This document shows, one piece after another, positions 26,400 through 35,625 of a stretch of 58,979 nt of DNA (the stretch's first letter is position 1; each line of letters opens with the position of its first letter). The stretch is from M3007 sp046160345 (GTDB taxonomy: Bacteria; Bacteroidota; Bacteroidia; Chitinophagales; Saprospiraceae), in NCBI GenBank assembly GCA_046160345.1, contig JBJXGO010000222.1, positions 1 through 58,979 of the forward strand, given 5' to 3'. The notes beneath the pieces were generated by a model that was given only the letters and a program-made list of their open reading frames with translations, searched no databases and was not told where the DNA came from. Position numbers and translations under genes: made by a program.

Positions 26400-27935
26400 T
26401 CACTTATTTACTACAAAAGACTTTAAGACCGTTTCCATTCCAATTTTCAACTGCAAAAAGTAAACACCGTTTGGCCAGCCTGAAACAGACAATTGCCAAT
26501 CATTCCCGCCCAAAGCCGTTTTTTCAGTAGAAAAACGGTGTTGCAATTGGCCAAGGGAATTGAATACCATGCCGGAGATTTCAGTAGGCAGTACGGATTC
26601 AATTTCAACGATCAAAAGATCCGACGCCGGGTTTGGAAATACTTGAATGTCAACCTTTTGTTCAATATCCTGGGCAGATGAAAGAATGCCAACACCAAAT
26701 GCCCGACGAGAATATTCTTCAAATTCTCCACCTGTGATGAGCGGAACTCCAGGGTTGTCGAGATTGTAAAGTCTGTAGTAGCCTGCGCCAAACCCGCAGC
26801 ATATTCCGTCTCCATAAGCATCGGAAAAATGGATGGAATAACAGCCATTTTCAGGGAGATTGAGCGTATCACGAATAAGCGTGAGGTTGGGATAGCTGCC
26901 CGGCCCAACAGGCGCGCCCAGCGGGAAGGCTCCACCACCATTTGGCCCAACATCCAGATTGCCGCCATGCTCGATTGCCGTACCAAATTCATCCCGCACC
27001 TCCCAATAGGTTTCTGCTCCGTAATTATCCGTTCTGATCTTTAACAAGACCTGAGTACTATTGAATTGCTGGGCTTGTATAAAATTATCGTTGCGAACAT
27101 TGTTGGAAAAATCCTCGTCGCCTGTACCGTTATTGATGTTGGTGATGGTCGTTTTCAGAACTCCGGCATCGCTTACGTTTTCGCTTGCAAACGAAATGAG
27201 CGCCTCTTCATAGGTTGACAAGTAGCCTGTCCATTGTAGGGTTTGGAGATGATTATTGTTCCATTTCAGTTCAAGCGTGGCAGCGGTGAGGGGAGCTGAA
27301 CCTAAATTTGTAAGCGCGAAATTCGGGTCAAGGCTTTGTACTCCACACAATTCCTTAAAATCTGTTCCGGGGCTATATTGAAAAATACCCGCGTTATTGG
27401 TTCCCAAAGCCACCGGACATTGGCGCGCTTTTTCCCAGAGCTCATCAGCATTCAAAGGGTCTAACTCGAATATTTTTTTGTTGGGACAAATTACAAAAAT
27501 GGTAGGGTAATAGGTGATCTGGTAAGCATTTGCAATGCCTGAATTGTCCAAAATAGGATAGGGTGTGCCCGCTACATAATTGCCAGCTGAGCCGCCCGGA
27601 CAACCACCGGCCCCGTAAAGACAGTTAAGATTGGTGTTTGGGTCGCCTTCCACCCAGAAAACGCGCAGCTTGTCGTCGCCTGCAGGGCCATGTGCTTCAT
27701 AAAGGTTTTTAAGTGCGTGGCTGGTATGATAAACCCAGCAAGGGGCACACCAGGTAGCACTAATTTCGATGACCACAATTTTGCCCGAGTCGAGGATGTC
27801 GTACAAATGGTGCGACTGGCCTGTAATGTCCATTGCCATAAAATCGGGCGCAATCGAGCCATCAGGCAATTGCGCCGACAAGCGCAAGGCCCATGCTGCC
27901 AACAAGAAGGGAAACAACAGTTTTCTCCAATTCAT
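26400..27935 (-). CDS. T9SS-exported thioredoxin-fold protein
   Basis: A 511-residue secreted protein with a signal peptide (residues 1-21). A thioredoxin-like domain with the active site C63-A-P-C66 ('ATWCAPCWVYH') covers about residues 25-175. A beta-rich region with a Cys-rich patch ('GDGICCGFGAGYYRLYN') follows, then a T9SS type A sorting domain in the last 80 residues ('VFPNPASDLLIVEI', 'WPNGVYFLQLKIG'). It is probably a cell-surface or extracellular thiol-disulfide protein. The WCAPC motif is that of reducing or TlpA/ResA-like enzymes. Partner and substrate are unknown. Confidence 0.88.
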   Translation of the reverse strand: MNWRKLLFPFLLAAWALRLSAQLPDGSIAPDFMAMDITGQSHHLYDILDSGKIVVIEISATWCAPCWVYHTSHALKNLYEAHGPAGDDKLRVFWVEGDPNTNLNCLYGAGGCPGGSAGNYVAGTPYPILDNSGIANAYQITYYPTIFVICPNKKIFELDPLNADELWEKARQCPVALGTNNAGIFQYSPGTDFKELCGVQSLDPNFALTNLGSAPLTAATLELKWNNNHLQTLQWTGYLSTYEEALISFASENVSDAGVLKTTITNINNGTGDEDFSNNVRNDNFIQAQQFNSTQVLLKIRTDNYGAETYWEVRDEFGTAIEHGGNLDVGPNGGGAFPLGAPVGPGSYPNLTLIRDTLNLPENGCYSIHFSDAYGDGICCGFGAGYYRLYNLDNPGVPLITGGEFEEYSRRAFGVGILSSAQDIEQKVDIQVFPNPASDLLIVEIESVLPTEISGMVFNSLGQLQHRFSTEKTALGGNDWQLSVSGWPNGVYFLQLKIGMETVLKSFVVNK

Positions 27936-27978
27936 TTTGCTAAAATTGTCCGATTCTGTACAAAGTCATAATGACGAA

Positions 27979-27986
27979 CAAATTTA
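27979..27986 (-). promoter_or_regulatory. candidate -7 element (TAAATTTG) of the T9SS thioredoxin gene
   Basis: The minus-strand sequence TAAATTTG fits TAnnTTTG and lies 43 nt before the start at 27935. It pairs back to back with the plus-strand element at 28012. Confidence 0.4.
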
Positions 27987-28011
27987 GGTAGGGGTAAACG
28001 GCCAATGGGTG

Positions 28012-28019
28012 TACCTTTG
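28012..28019 (+). promoter_or_regulatory. candidate -7 element (TACCTTTG) of the small T9SS protein gene
   Basis: Perfect TAnnTTTG match, 51 nt before the chosen ATG at 28071. This makes the longer frame from 28005 impossible, since it would start upstream of the transcript. Confidence 0.45.
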
Positions 28020-28070
28020 TTTAATTCTTTCAATTATTTCACAAACCTGCTAATGCGAGACATTTCCGTT

Positions 28071-28766
28071 ATGAAAAAACTGCTTTTTACCCTTCTTTCT
28101 GTGTTCGGCCTTATTCAAGTTGCCAATGCACAATTTCAGTCGGCCTATGAGGTTCATCCCAACCCATCTGATACGATTACCCCAGCATATATATATGACT
28201 CCCCAGCTCATGGAGAAATCAAAAATATATCCGATGACACCATCACGATCAACTGGGTACGTCATGAAATCTATTTGACGGAAAATGTTACAACCGCCGT
28301 TTGCGATCCTGTTACCTGCTGGTTTCCCGGAGTCAATAGCAAAACTTTTCAACTGGCGCCAGACTCCTTCGGACAGCTGACAGTTCACTTTTACAATGCT
28401 CTTTGGGACCCCTACCCGGGCGAGCCTGGTTCAGGGATTGTACACCTGAAGTTGACGAATTTGAACGACGCTGCGGATTCCTTAACAGCTGTTTATAGCT
28501 ATAACACACTTTCAGGCACGCAGGATTTGCCCGCCTCTAATGTCAAACTCTTCCCCAACCCAACCACAGATTTCTTTACGCTGGAAAAGGCAGATGATGT
28601 GGCTTCCATGCGCATTTTCACGCTGGATGGTCGTGTTGTAGCGCGTTTTGAGGTGTCTCCCAGCAACTCATATTCTATCGGCCATTTGCCAACCGGGAAT
28701 TATGTGCTTTCTTTTGAAGATAAAAACGGGCAATTGTTTCAGGCTGTTGAAATTCATAGACGATAA
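28071..28766 (+). CDS. small secreted protein with T9SS sorting domain
   Basis: About 231 residues from the ATG at 28071, where a typical signal peptide begins (MKKLLFTLLSVFGLIQVANAQ). The central 130 residues are a beta-sandwich-like domain with no family I can name ('GEIKNISDDTITINWVRHEI'), probably of the immunoglobulin-like or DUF1573-like type. The last 75 residues are a T9SS type A domain ('VKLFPNPTTDFFTLEKADD', 'LPTGNYVLSFEDKNGQ'). Convergent with the next gene, 17 bp between stops. Confidence 0.82.
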   Translation: MKKLLFTLLSVFGLIQVANAQFQSAYEVHPNPSDTITPAYIYDSPAHGEIKNISDDTITINWVRHEIYLTENVTTAVCDPVTCWFPGVNSKTFQLAPDSFGQLTVHFYNALWDPYPGEPGSGIVHLKLTNLNDAADSLTAVYSYNTLSGTQDLPASNVKLFPNPTTDFFTLEKADDVASMRIFTLDGRVVARFEVSPSNSYSIGHLPTGNYVLSFEDKNGQLFQAVEIHRR

Positions 28767-28783
28767 GCGTCCAGACTCCTGTT

Positions 28784-31135
28784 TCAACGCGCATACGCCG
28801 CCAGCCATTTACATTCTTTTACCACAGTATTGTAGTACTTTGTTTTGGCGTGTTTTGAAATCAGCGCATCGTAATAAACCCTGTATTCAGGGGGCAAAAC
28901 CGGAATCTCCCGACTCCCGGGGCGGTAGGTACATGCCTGGCTGCACAACCACATCTTCTGCATACACCGGGCCGCCATAAAGGCCGTGCGCGCCTTCATC
29001 TCCTGCGTATGGGCCGCCTGGTAAGCTTTTTCATAGTATTCCAAGGCCAGTTTCAGGTCAAGGTTTTCCAAATTTCCATCCGGAGCACCTTCCAACGGAA
29101 AAACCGGTCCCTTGGCCAAACGGAGTTGGTTGTTTCCATCCCGGTGATAATCCCGAACCTCCCATTCGTATCCGAAATAAGAAGTATTGTACCAAAAATC
29201 CCCAAGTCGAAGCCAGGTTTTGGCTTCGGCGGTATCTCGCAAAGCCTCAAATGCTTTGGCTTGTTGCTCATACTGAATGAGTTGTTCCACGATTTGAAGC
29301 CGGTTGTAAGCTGATTGGTCGGTTACGTCCCGATTGATGATTTCTCCAAACCGGTTGGCAAAGGGTTTGAATTGGGTCATGCGCGACTGCTCGCCCGGCG
29401 TGATTAGTCGCATCACTGCAGCTGCGGCTTCCGGTTCTCCCTGGCCAAGGAAATGCACCCCTTTTGTTTCCAAAAAATAAGCCTTGATGCGGTCTGGGTT
29501 TGTATCGAGTTTTAGGGTCCGTTCCAGCAATACCGGGTCAGGGGTATTGGCCAGTTTCAGCAAGTCTTCAATCACTTCGAGACGCGGGTTGTACCGAATC
29601 GTATGCGGAGGATATGCGGCAAACATCGCCTTGCCAGGGTGGTTGTTTTCTGCGTAACCTCTTGACAACCATTCTTGCAAGAACGGCTCGAAATAAGGAT
29701 TTTGATCAAAGGCTTTAATCTTGCGCACTTTGTAGGCAAGGTGATCCACTGTATCGGTAGCCGTAGTGTCGAGGTTCATCACGGCGAGCAGACAGCGCCA
29801 TATTTCAAGTTGCTGAAGGATGTTTTTATCTTGCTTTTTACCCTCGTCCAGGTCGTTTTCCAGCCGCTCCCAGGTTTTGGTTGCTGCATAGCGATCGTTG
29901 GCAAGGAGTTCGAGATAGCCGTCCACAGCCCGCCAGGTTTTCATTTCAGGGGCTTGTTGTTCTCTGATGACCCGACGAACGAATTTTTGCAGGTCAAGGA
30001 GATGTTTTACGGCGGCCTGGCGTTTTATCTTGCCGATTGTGCGGCCATTTTTTTCATCGGTAACGGGGGTATTGAGGAATATTTTTTCCAACTCCTGCAC
30101 ATCGCTTACGAGCAGGATTTCGAGTTGGGGGTTTTTGGGGTCGAGTTCGTAAATGGCCGCCATGTCTTCCACGGCCCAGGTGTGCGAGCCGCCTGCCCGG
30201 AGCAGGTAGAGGGTGCTTTTTTCCACGTCGCTTTTGCACAACAGGAGCGCTTTTTCCCAATCCTCATCGTTTCGAATTTTGAAACTCCGATAGGCCTGGG
30301 AGCGCTTTGAAGGACAATTTCGAAAAATAAGTGAATAACGATAAGCCGCCTCCGGGTATTTGCCCAATTGCTGGAAAGCCCCCGCCACATGGCCCATGGT
30401 CCAGTAAAAAATAACGCTTTTTTTCTTCAGGTCAATTCTGGGCATCAGTTCCTTGTCAAGATCGATCGTCATTTGAAAGGCCCCTGCATAATGCGCCAGG
30501 CGCACTATTTGGTAGAGGTACCGCAAGCGAACAAAGTGTGACTGGGTGTTCTCAAATCGCTTTTTTCCTTCCTGAATCAATTCCAACATAGCCGGGACAT
30601 CGCGTTGGGCGGGCTTCCATTTGTCGCCCCTGGATACCACATGTTGTTCACAATCCTTGGCGAAAGTGAGATAGCCCGTCACCTCCACACAACCGTTGTA
30701 AGCCAGCAAATAAGCAAAATCGTTGTCTTCCAGGCGGAACGTCAGCGGTGTTTTTCGGGTCTTATCGAAGGCTGCTTCATGCAATCTGGCCAGGTCGTAC
30801 TCTTCCGATCCGTAAACGACGGCGGCTACGTCCTGCCATTTGGCTTTGCTACAAAACCGTTCGCTCCATTCTTCACAATTCCCCTTTTTTTGAATTTCCT
30901 CCGGGTTGTAAGTGCGTTCGTAATAGTCGCCAAAACGGAGAAAAAACGGCGCATAGGCCGCACTTGCGTCCACGAAATCCGCATCAAAAAAAGTGTAGCC
31001 ATAAAAAGGCTGGCTGTGCGGAATGCATGGGTCCAGAACCGGGTAGGGAGAGAACGAAGTAAAAATCAGGAGCGAAGAAATTGCCCATATCCAATGTCCA
31101 ATGCCCGATTTCCAATACATAGTGTCCAATGTCAT
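28784..31135 (-). CDS. large exported hypothetical protein, TPR-like
   Basis: About 783 residues with one N-terminal hydrophobic segment ('WIWAISSLLIFTSF'), then a long soluble region. I start at the ATG whose ATGA overlaps the upstream stop at 31132-31134. The first dozen codons are read from a heptamer repeat (TCCAATG-type), so the true N-terminus may be later. The body is helical with TPR-like stretches ('GHVAGAFQQLGKYPEAAYRYSLI', 'ALEYYEKAYQAAHTQEMKARTAFMAARCMQ'). Cys residues occur near both ends. It is the second gene of a coupled pair with the lipoprotein at 31132-32205. I do not recognise a named domain. Confidence 0.75.
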   Translation of the reverse strand: MTLDTMYWKSGIGHWIWAISSLLIFTSFSPYPVLDPCIPHSQPFYGYTFFDADFVDASAAYAPFFLRFGDYYERTYNPEEIQKKGNCEEWSERFCSKAKWQDVAAVVYGSEEYDLARLHEAAFDKTRKTPLTFRLEDNDFAYLLAYNGCVEVTGYLTFAKDCEQHVVSRGDKWKPAQRDVPAMLELIQEGKKRFENTQSHFVRLRYLYQIVRLAHYAGAFQMTIDLDKELMPRIDLKKKSVIFYWTMGHVAGAFQQLGKYPEAAYRYSLIFRNCPSKRSQAYRSFKIRNDEDWEKALLLCKSDVEKSTLYLLRAGGSHTWAVEDMAAIYELDPKNPQLEILLVSDVQELEKIFLNTPVTDEKNGRTIGKIKRQAAVKHLLDLQKFVRRVIREQQAPEMKTWRAVDGYLELLANDRYAATKTWERLENDLDEGKKQDKNILQQLEIWRCLLAVMNLDTTATDTVDHLAYKVRKIKAFDQNPYFEPFLQEWLSRGYAENNHPGKAMFAAYPPHTIRYNPRLEVIEDLLKLANTPDPVLLERTLKLDTNPDRIKAYFLETKGVHFLGQGEPEAAAAVMRLITPGEQSRMTQFKPFANRFGEIINRDVTDQSAYNRLQIVEQLIQYEQQAKAFEALRDTAEAKTWLRLGDFWYNTSYFGYEWEVRDYHRDGNNQLRLAKGPVFPLEGAPDGNLENLDLKLALEYYEKAYQAAHTQEMKARTAFMAARCMQKMWLCSQACTYRPGSREIPVLPPEYRVYYDALISKHAKTKYYNTVVKECKWLAAYAR
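31087..31133. repeat. heptamer tandem repeat (TCCAATG-type) at a gene junction
   Basis: Consecutive 7-mers TCCAATG, TCCAATG, CCCGATT, TCCAATA, CATAGTG, TCCAATG cover the junction between the two coupled genes. The 5' end of the downstream gene is read through it. See 10898-10925 and 46352-46372 for similar tracts. Confidence 0.6.
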
Positions 31136-32205
31136 TTTCGTACGGTTTTGCATACGCTATCAAGCAGTTGTGCGGAAAAATGCTCAGATTTGGCAACACC
31201 CAAATGGAAAAAAGCCAAAGAGGCATCGTTTGCCAGATCGAGTTTTTGAGCGAGGCTGGCCGCGTTGAAAAGCAGTTCCGGCGACGTTGCCGAAATTCTT
31301 AAATCATCGCCGGGGCGAAGATAATGCCCGCCTAAGAAAGTACCCTCCTTCACTTTCCACAAGCATGCCGGGAATGGTTCTGTAGTAGTTTGTTCTTCAT
31401 ATTTTGCGCTTTGCCGCATTTCCTCCAGCGGCAAGGGGCCGGGCACAATTTTCCAAAGATCTCCTTCCCTGAAAATCAGCCCCCAGGAGAAAAGCGGGAG
31501 TGCCAGATCCAGGGGAATCGGATACCTTTCAGGGGCGCCATTTAGATATATCAGGGCATCTTTAGGGTGAAAAATGGAATTCTTTTCACCCTCCTCGTCC
31601 ACATCGCCAGTGTTATAAAACATGAGCATGCCCCGCGCTGCAGGGGGCACCCCGGTTTGTTTGGGAAATTTGTATTGATGCAGACGAATGGTGGCGCTGA
31701 CTATCGTGCCCTGCGGTAGTTTTTGACGTATTTTTTTCAAAAACAGGAAAAAAGCCTCCCGTGTGGAGGGCGTCCAGTCGCAATCGAACAGCGTTTCTCG
31801 AAGATAAGCGCCAGGGCGGGTGAAATGCCCGGCAATTTTTTCCGCCAGCCAATCTGTTTTCTGCTCAGAAATGTTTTTAAAAACCTCGTTGGTAATAAAA
31901 ACGGTCGGGATTATTTCCAGTCCTTCCAGGCTCCGATTGTCCATGATTTCGAGCCTGGAATATGGCTCTATTTCGCCAGTTTCAGGGTTTTTCCCGATGT
32001 CTAATGTTTTGATATACAATTTTTTACAAGCTATCGAGTCCAGGAGTTCTCGCTCTTCTGCTGAAATTTTAAGCGAAGTTTCCCAATAAAAAAAGGCTGG
32101 CACGAGAGGCTGCTTCGGAGCCGGAGAGCAAGCGGCGATAAAAACGAGCAGGGTCAATGGGGCAAGTCTTTTGAGGATTAATTTGTTGCGGCTTATATGT
32201 TTCAT
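31132..32205 (-). CDS. lipoprotein of unknown function, probably a TIM-barrel-like fold
   Basis: About 357 residues from the ATG at 32205. A signal peptide with lipobox 'LLVFIAAC' predicts lipid attachment. The mature part has alternating hydrophobic strands and helices with acidic, aromatic and Arg-rich loops such as 'FDCDWTPSTREAFFLF', 'ATIRLHQYKFPKQTGVPPAARGMLMFYNTGDVD' (split here as two adjacent blocks) and 'PLDLALPLFSWGLIF'. This pattern recalls glycosidase-type barrels, but no family is certain. Its stop overlaps the next gene's ATG, so the two are coupled and probably work together in the envelope. Confidence 0.75.
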   Translation of the reverse strand: MKHISRNKLILKRLAPLTLLVFIAACSPAPKQPLVPAFFYWETSLKISAEERELLDSIACKKLYIKTLDIGKNPETGEIEPYSRLEIMDNRSLEGLEIIPTVFITNEVFKNISEQKTDWLAEKIAGHFTRPGAYLRETLFDCDWTPSTREAFFLFLKKIRQKLPQGTIVSATIRLHQYKFPKQTGVPPAARGMLMFYNTGDVDEEGEKNSIFHPKDALIYLNGAPERYPIPLDLALPLFSWGLIFREGDLWKIVPGPLPLEEMRQSAKYEEQTTTEPFPACLWKVKEGTFLGGHYLRPGDDLRISATSPELLFNAASLAQKLDLANDASLAFFHLGVAKSEHFSAQLLDSVCKTVRK

Positions 32206-32331
32206 ACCATCCAGGTTGTTCATTGTTTGAAAAATTTTAGACAGCCTCTTCGCATAAATTATTGTACGCCAGTTTCTTAAAGCATTTTTGACACAAAATA
32301 TTTTTTCTCCAATTGCGTGCTTACTTTTGTC

Positions 32332-32339
32332 CTTAGTTC
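32332..32339 (+). promoter_or_regulatory. candidate -7 element (TACTTTTG) of the PBP1A gene
   Basis: TACTTTTG fits the TAnnTTTG consensus and lies 33 nt before the ATG at 32373, giving a leader of about 25 nt. Confidence 0.5.
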
Positions 32340-32372
32340 AACACCCTTTCACCGACCCACTCCCCTCATACT

Positions 32373-35018
32373 ATGGAGCCACAACACCTTATTTCAATAA
32401 AAGCAGCTTTGCAGGAAAAACGAATGCCGCTCTACCGCAAAATCATGCGTTGGGGTTGGCGGATCTTTTTGGGTGGCGCGGTTTCGCTGCTGCTGCTGTT
32501 TATGATTATCAGTATGATGGCCATTCCGTCGTTCCGGGAATTGGAAGACCCATCTTCTGCCTTGGCGAGCGAAGTATTGGGCAGCAATAACGATGTTTTG
32601 GGCCGGTATTTTGTTGAAAACAGGGTGCCTGTACCCTTTGAAGACCTTAGTCCGCATTTAGTGAACGCACTGGTCAGCACGGAGGATATTCGCTTTCGCA
32701 AACATTGCGGCATAGATGGACGGGCCGTAGCAAGGGTAATCGTGCGGACGGTTTTGCTTAGCGACCAAAGTGGCGGCGGCGGCTCTACAGTAACGCAGCA
32801 ATTGGCAAAAATGCTGTATTCCGACCGCAATTTTAAAGATTTGAACAAAATTCAAAAAACATTTAAACTAATTTACATCAAACTCCGAGAGTGGATCACG
32901 GCGGTAAAACTCGAACGCGCCTACACCAAGGAAGAAATCATTTCGATGTACCTGAACAAAGCCGAGTTTGTGAACAATGCCTTCGGCATCCACGCTGCTG
33001 CTGAAGTATATTTTAACAAAGACCAGGAATCCTTGAACATTCAGGAATCTGCGCTGCTGATCGGGATGCTTCGAAACCCCTCCTACTACAACCCGAACCG
33101 ATATCCCGAACGTGGCATAAAACGCCGCTGGGTGGTGCTTTCCCAAATGAGAAAAAACAATCTGCTGACGGAAAATCAATACGATAGCTTGAAAGTGCTA
33201 CCGCTCGGACTTCAATTCAAATCAGTGAATTTTAGCGACGATAAGGCACCCTATCTCTGTGACTATCTGGAAAAAATAGTGCGCGACTCTTTGCTCGAAC
33301 TCCCGGAATGCCGCCGTCGCGATGGCTCAAAATACGATATTTACCGGGATGGCCTGAAAATTTATACCACCATCGACCCTGTTTATCAAGCGCATGCAGA
33401 AGCAGCCATGATGGAACAGATGAAAAAAATCCAGGCCCGGTTTTTTCAGGTCTGGAAAGGCCGCGACCCCTGGACGTACAAATCTGGCGACGCCACCAAC
33501 GAAGAAATACAAGGCCGGAAAGAATCGCTTTTCAAACTCATGCGCGACGGAGAACGCTTTGCCAACCTCTGGCCAAAATACCTGGATGCCGCCGCTGAAA
33601 AAATAAAAAAACGCCACGACTACGAACTCCGCTCGGTGGACATTGAGCGAATGTTGGTGGAAGACAAAACACCCGGAAGTATCGCCAAGATGATGGTCGC
33701 CAAATATGTTACCAGCGAGCAGGCCACCGTTTATCGCCGTATCATGGCCGACAAAGATTGGGCTGAAACAAAAAACCAATACCGTGCGCTCGTAGCCGCC
33801 ATCAGGAAACAATACACTCAGCCCGTAAAGATGAAGGTCTTTACCTGGAACAATCCAAAACTCGAAAAAGATACTGTCATGACTCCGATGGACAGCCTGC
33901 GCTACCATCGTATGTTTTTGCAAACGGGTATTCTGGCAGTGGACCCAACTTCTTCCGAAATCAAAGCATGGGTAGGCGGAGTGAATTTCAAATATTTCCA
34001 GTATGACCACATTCAGACCCGCCGACAAGTAGGATCGACCTTCAAACCTTTTGTTTATGCCACGGCCATTGCGCATCAAGGTATTAGCCCCTGCTTTGAG
34101 GTTTATGACAACCCCGTTACGATTCCAGCCAGGTATATGAATTTTGAACATTACTCGGATTGGACACCCAAAAATTCCACCGGGATTTACTCAGGAGCAC
34201 GGTTGAATTTAAAAGAGGGCTTGAAAAATTCAGTGAATACCGTCAGCGCCTACCTGATGCGGGAACTGGGGAGCACCGAGCCTGTGCGTGGGCTTTGCAA
34301 CAAACTGGGTATCGACTCTTCACTCCTATCGAATAACCGTTACCTGATTCTGCCCGGCTCGCCATCCATGTGCCTCGGTGCCGCCGACCTTACGCCTTAC
34401 GAAATGACCGGTGCTTATTCCACTTTTGCAAATAAGGGAATGTATGGGTTGCCCTACGTGATCAAACGAATCGAAGACAAAAATGGCCGTGTGCTTTGGC
34501 GTTCCGTACCTGAAGAACGTGCCGCTTTGCCCACCAATGTGAATTGGGTTTTGCTCGAAATGTTGCAGTACAACGTGAAAGGTGCGCCTGGGATCAATAC
34601 GCTCAAAAGTCAGGTGGGCGGCAAAACTGGTACCACCAACGATTATACCGATGGCTGGTTTATGGGCGTCACACCACGCCTGGTGGTAGGCACCTGGGTT
34701 GGGGGCGAAGACCGATGGATCCGTTTTTTAAGTCTCGGCGACGGACAAGGTGCGCGCATGGCCAGGCCAATATTTGCATCGTTTATCAACAGATTGGAAA
34801 AAGACGCAAAATCCGGCTACGACTTTAACGTCCGTTTTGTGCGCCCTTCCGGCGATCTTGGTATCGAAACTAATTGTGCAGCGTATGAAAGCAGCCTTGG
34901 CCCAGCGGGCGACGAGGAGGACTTTTCGCCGGATATTTACAATGATGAACTGGATTCCAACGGCAAGCCAAAAAAGCCGGACGATAGTTTTGGGGATGAA
35001 TTGGAAGGGGGGAATTAA
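32373..35018 (+). CDS. penicillin-binding protein 1A, bifunctional transglycosylase/transpeptidase
   Basis: An 881-residue class A PBP that polymerises and cross-links peptidoglycan in the periplasm. One membrane helix (about residues 28-50) is followed by a GT51 domain with the catalytic Glu E104 in 'VSTEDIRFRKHCGID' and 'GGSTVTQQLAK'. The transpeptidase domain has the SxxK Ser S555 in 'GSTFKPF', the SxN motif 'NSVNT' and the KTG motif at K751 ('GGKTGTTN'). About 170 residues between the two domains are helical and charged, longer than in E. coli PBP1A. The tail is acidic. It may start a few codons later at 'MPLYRK'. Confidence 0.94.
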   Translation: MEPQHLISIKAALQEKRMPLYRKIMRWGWRIFLGGAVSLLLLFMIISMMAIPSFRELEDPSSALASEVLGSNNDVLGRYFVENRVPVPFEDLSPHLVNALVSTEDIRFRKHCGIDGRAVARVIVRTVLLSDQSGGGGSTVTQQLAKMLYSDRNFKDLNKIQKTFKLIYIKLREWITAVKLERAYTKEEIISMYLNKAEFVNNAFGIHAAAEVYFNKDQESLNIQESALLIGMLRNPSYYNPNRYPERGIKRRWVVLSQMRKNNLLTENQYDSLKVLPLGLQFKSVNFSDDKAPYLCDYLEKIVRDSLLELPECRRRDGSKYDIYRDGLKIYTTIDPVYQAHAEAAMMEQMKKIQARFFQVWKGRDPWTYKSGDATNEEIQGRKESLFKLMRDGERFANLWPKYLDAAAEKIKKRHDYELRSVDIERMLVEDKTPGSIAKMMVAKYVTSEQATVYRRIMADKDWAETKNQYRALVAAIRKQYTQPVKMKVFTWNNPKLEKDTVMTPMDSLRYHRMFLQTGILAVDPTSSEIKAWVGGVNFKYFQYDHIQTRRQVGSTFKPFVYATAIAHQGISPCFEVYDNPVTIPARYMNFEHYSDWTPKNSTGIYSGARLNLKEGLKNSVNTVSAYLMRELGSTEPVRGLCNKLGIDSSLLSNNRYLILPGSPSMCLGAADLTPYEMTGAYSTFANKGMYGLPYVIKRIEDKNGRVLWRSVPEERAALPTNVNWVLLEMLQYNVKGAPGINTLKSQVGGKTGTTNDYTDGWFMGVTPRLVVGTWVGGEDRWIRFLSLGDGQGARMARPIFASFINRLEKDAKSGYDFNVRFVRPSGDLGIETNCAAYESSLGPAGDEEDFSPDIYNDELDSNGKPKKPDDSFGDELEGGN

Positions 35019-35022
35019 GTGG

Positions 35023-35625
35023 CTACACAACCTTAACCCAAAAATGGTGGAGCCTAACTGGTTCTTTGCTAACTCTGCAATGTTGAGAAATGCAATGGGC
35101 TAGATGTTCAGCCTTCTCAGTCAGCGGATTAAGGCAATCGCCATGATCCCAAGCTGGGACTGCTGCAGGTGCGTTTTCACTCCGTACCCAGCCATTTATT
35201 TTTTCGTGCCAAAAGACGAAAGTATTAGTTTGGACATAGCCAATCATGCAAGCTGTTTCTACATCAGCCCCGTGTTGTTCCTGTTTAAAACGCGCAAGCC
35301 CACCAGTATCTCCTGACACATATTGCTTGTCCGAGGGATTGTACAAACGCTTGCCCTCAATGAGCATAATTCTGTCGCGGGAGTGGGCAAGTCTAACTCC
35401 TAAGTCAACTCGTGGGGGTATGCCTTTCTTTTTTTTCTTGCCCAGTAAATGCTCTTGGCTTGCGCTTTCGTCGTGGAAAGTACACCCATGAAATCCACTT
35501 TCTTGGACAACGGTTTGAAATGTATGGGAGAATTCGCTGTTCAAAAAAAGTTCGCCTGCTGTCTCATCATAATCATCAAACGATTTGAGATGCTGAGGGA
35601 AACCTATTAAACACTTCTCCACCAT
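35023..35625 (-). CDS. PD-(D/E)XK nuclease-like protein, apparently 5'-truncated by a frameshift
   Basis: About 200 residues from the first in-frame ATG (35625). A nuclease-type active site is suggested by D74 in 'RVDLGVRL' and E90-x-K92 in 'IMLIEGKRL', the D...ExK spacing of PD-(D/E)XK enzymes. 'ETACMIGYVQ' and 'FVFWHEKINGWV' follow as likely core strands. It lies directly downstream of the DNA methylase gene on the same strand, so it may be the endonuclease of a restriction-modification pair; this is inference. Upstream, a second frame (35626-35708) continues the protein and begins 12 nt after the methylase stop. It is joined to this one by what looks like a one-base deletion. An active product therefore depends on whether the short form works. 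Confidence 0.65.
   Translation of the reverse strand: MVEKCLIGFPQHLKSFDDYDETAGELFLNSEFSHTFQTVVQESGFHGCTFHDESASQEHLLGKKKKKGIPPRVDLGVRLAHSRDRIMLIEGKRLYNPSDKQYVSGDTGGLARFKQEQHGADVETACMIGYVQTNTFVFWHEKINGWVRSENAPAAVPAWDHGDCLNPLTEKAEHLAHCISQHCRVSKEPVRLHHFWVKVV

Noticed and set aside
30170..30205. Dispersed repeat with CCTGCCCGGAGCAGG hairpin in the large unknown gene
   Set aside because: The hairpin is short and reads in frame as ordinary protein; one copy only, so it is not enough to call a repeat.
33327..34151. Minus-strand open frame (274 codons)
   Set aside because: Antisense to the PBP1A gene; no recognisable protein features.
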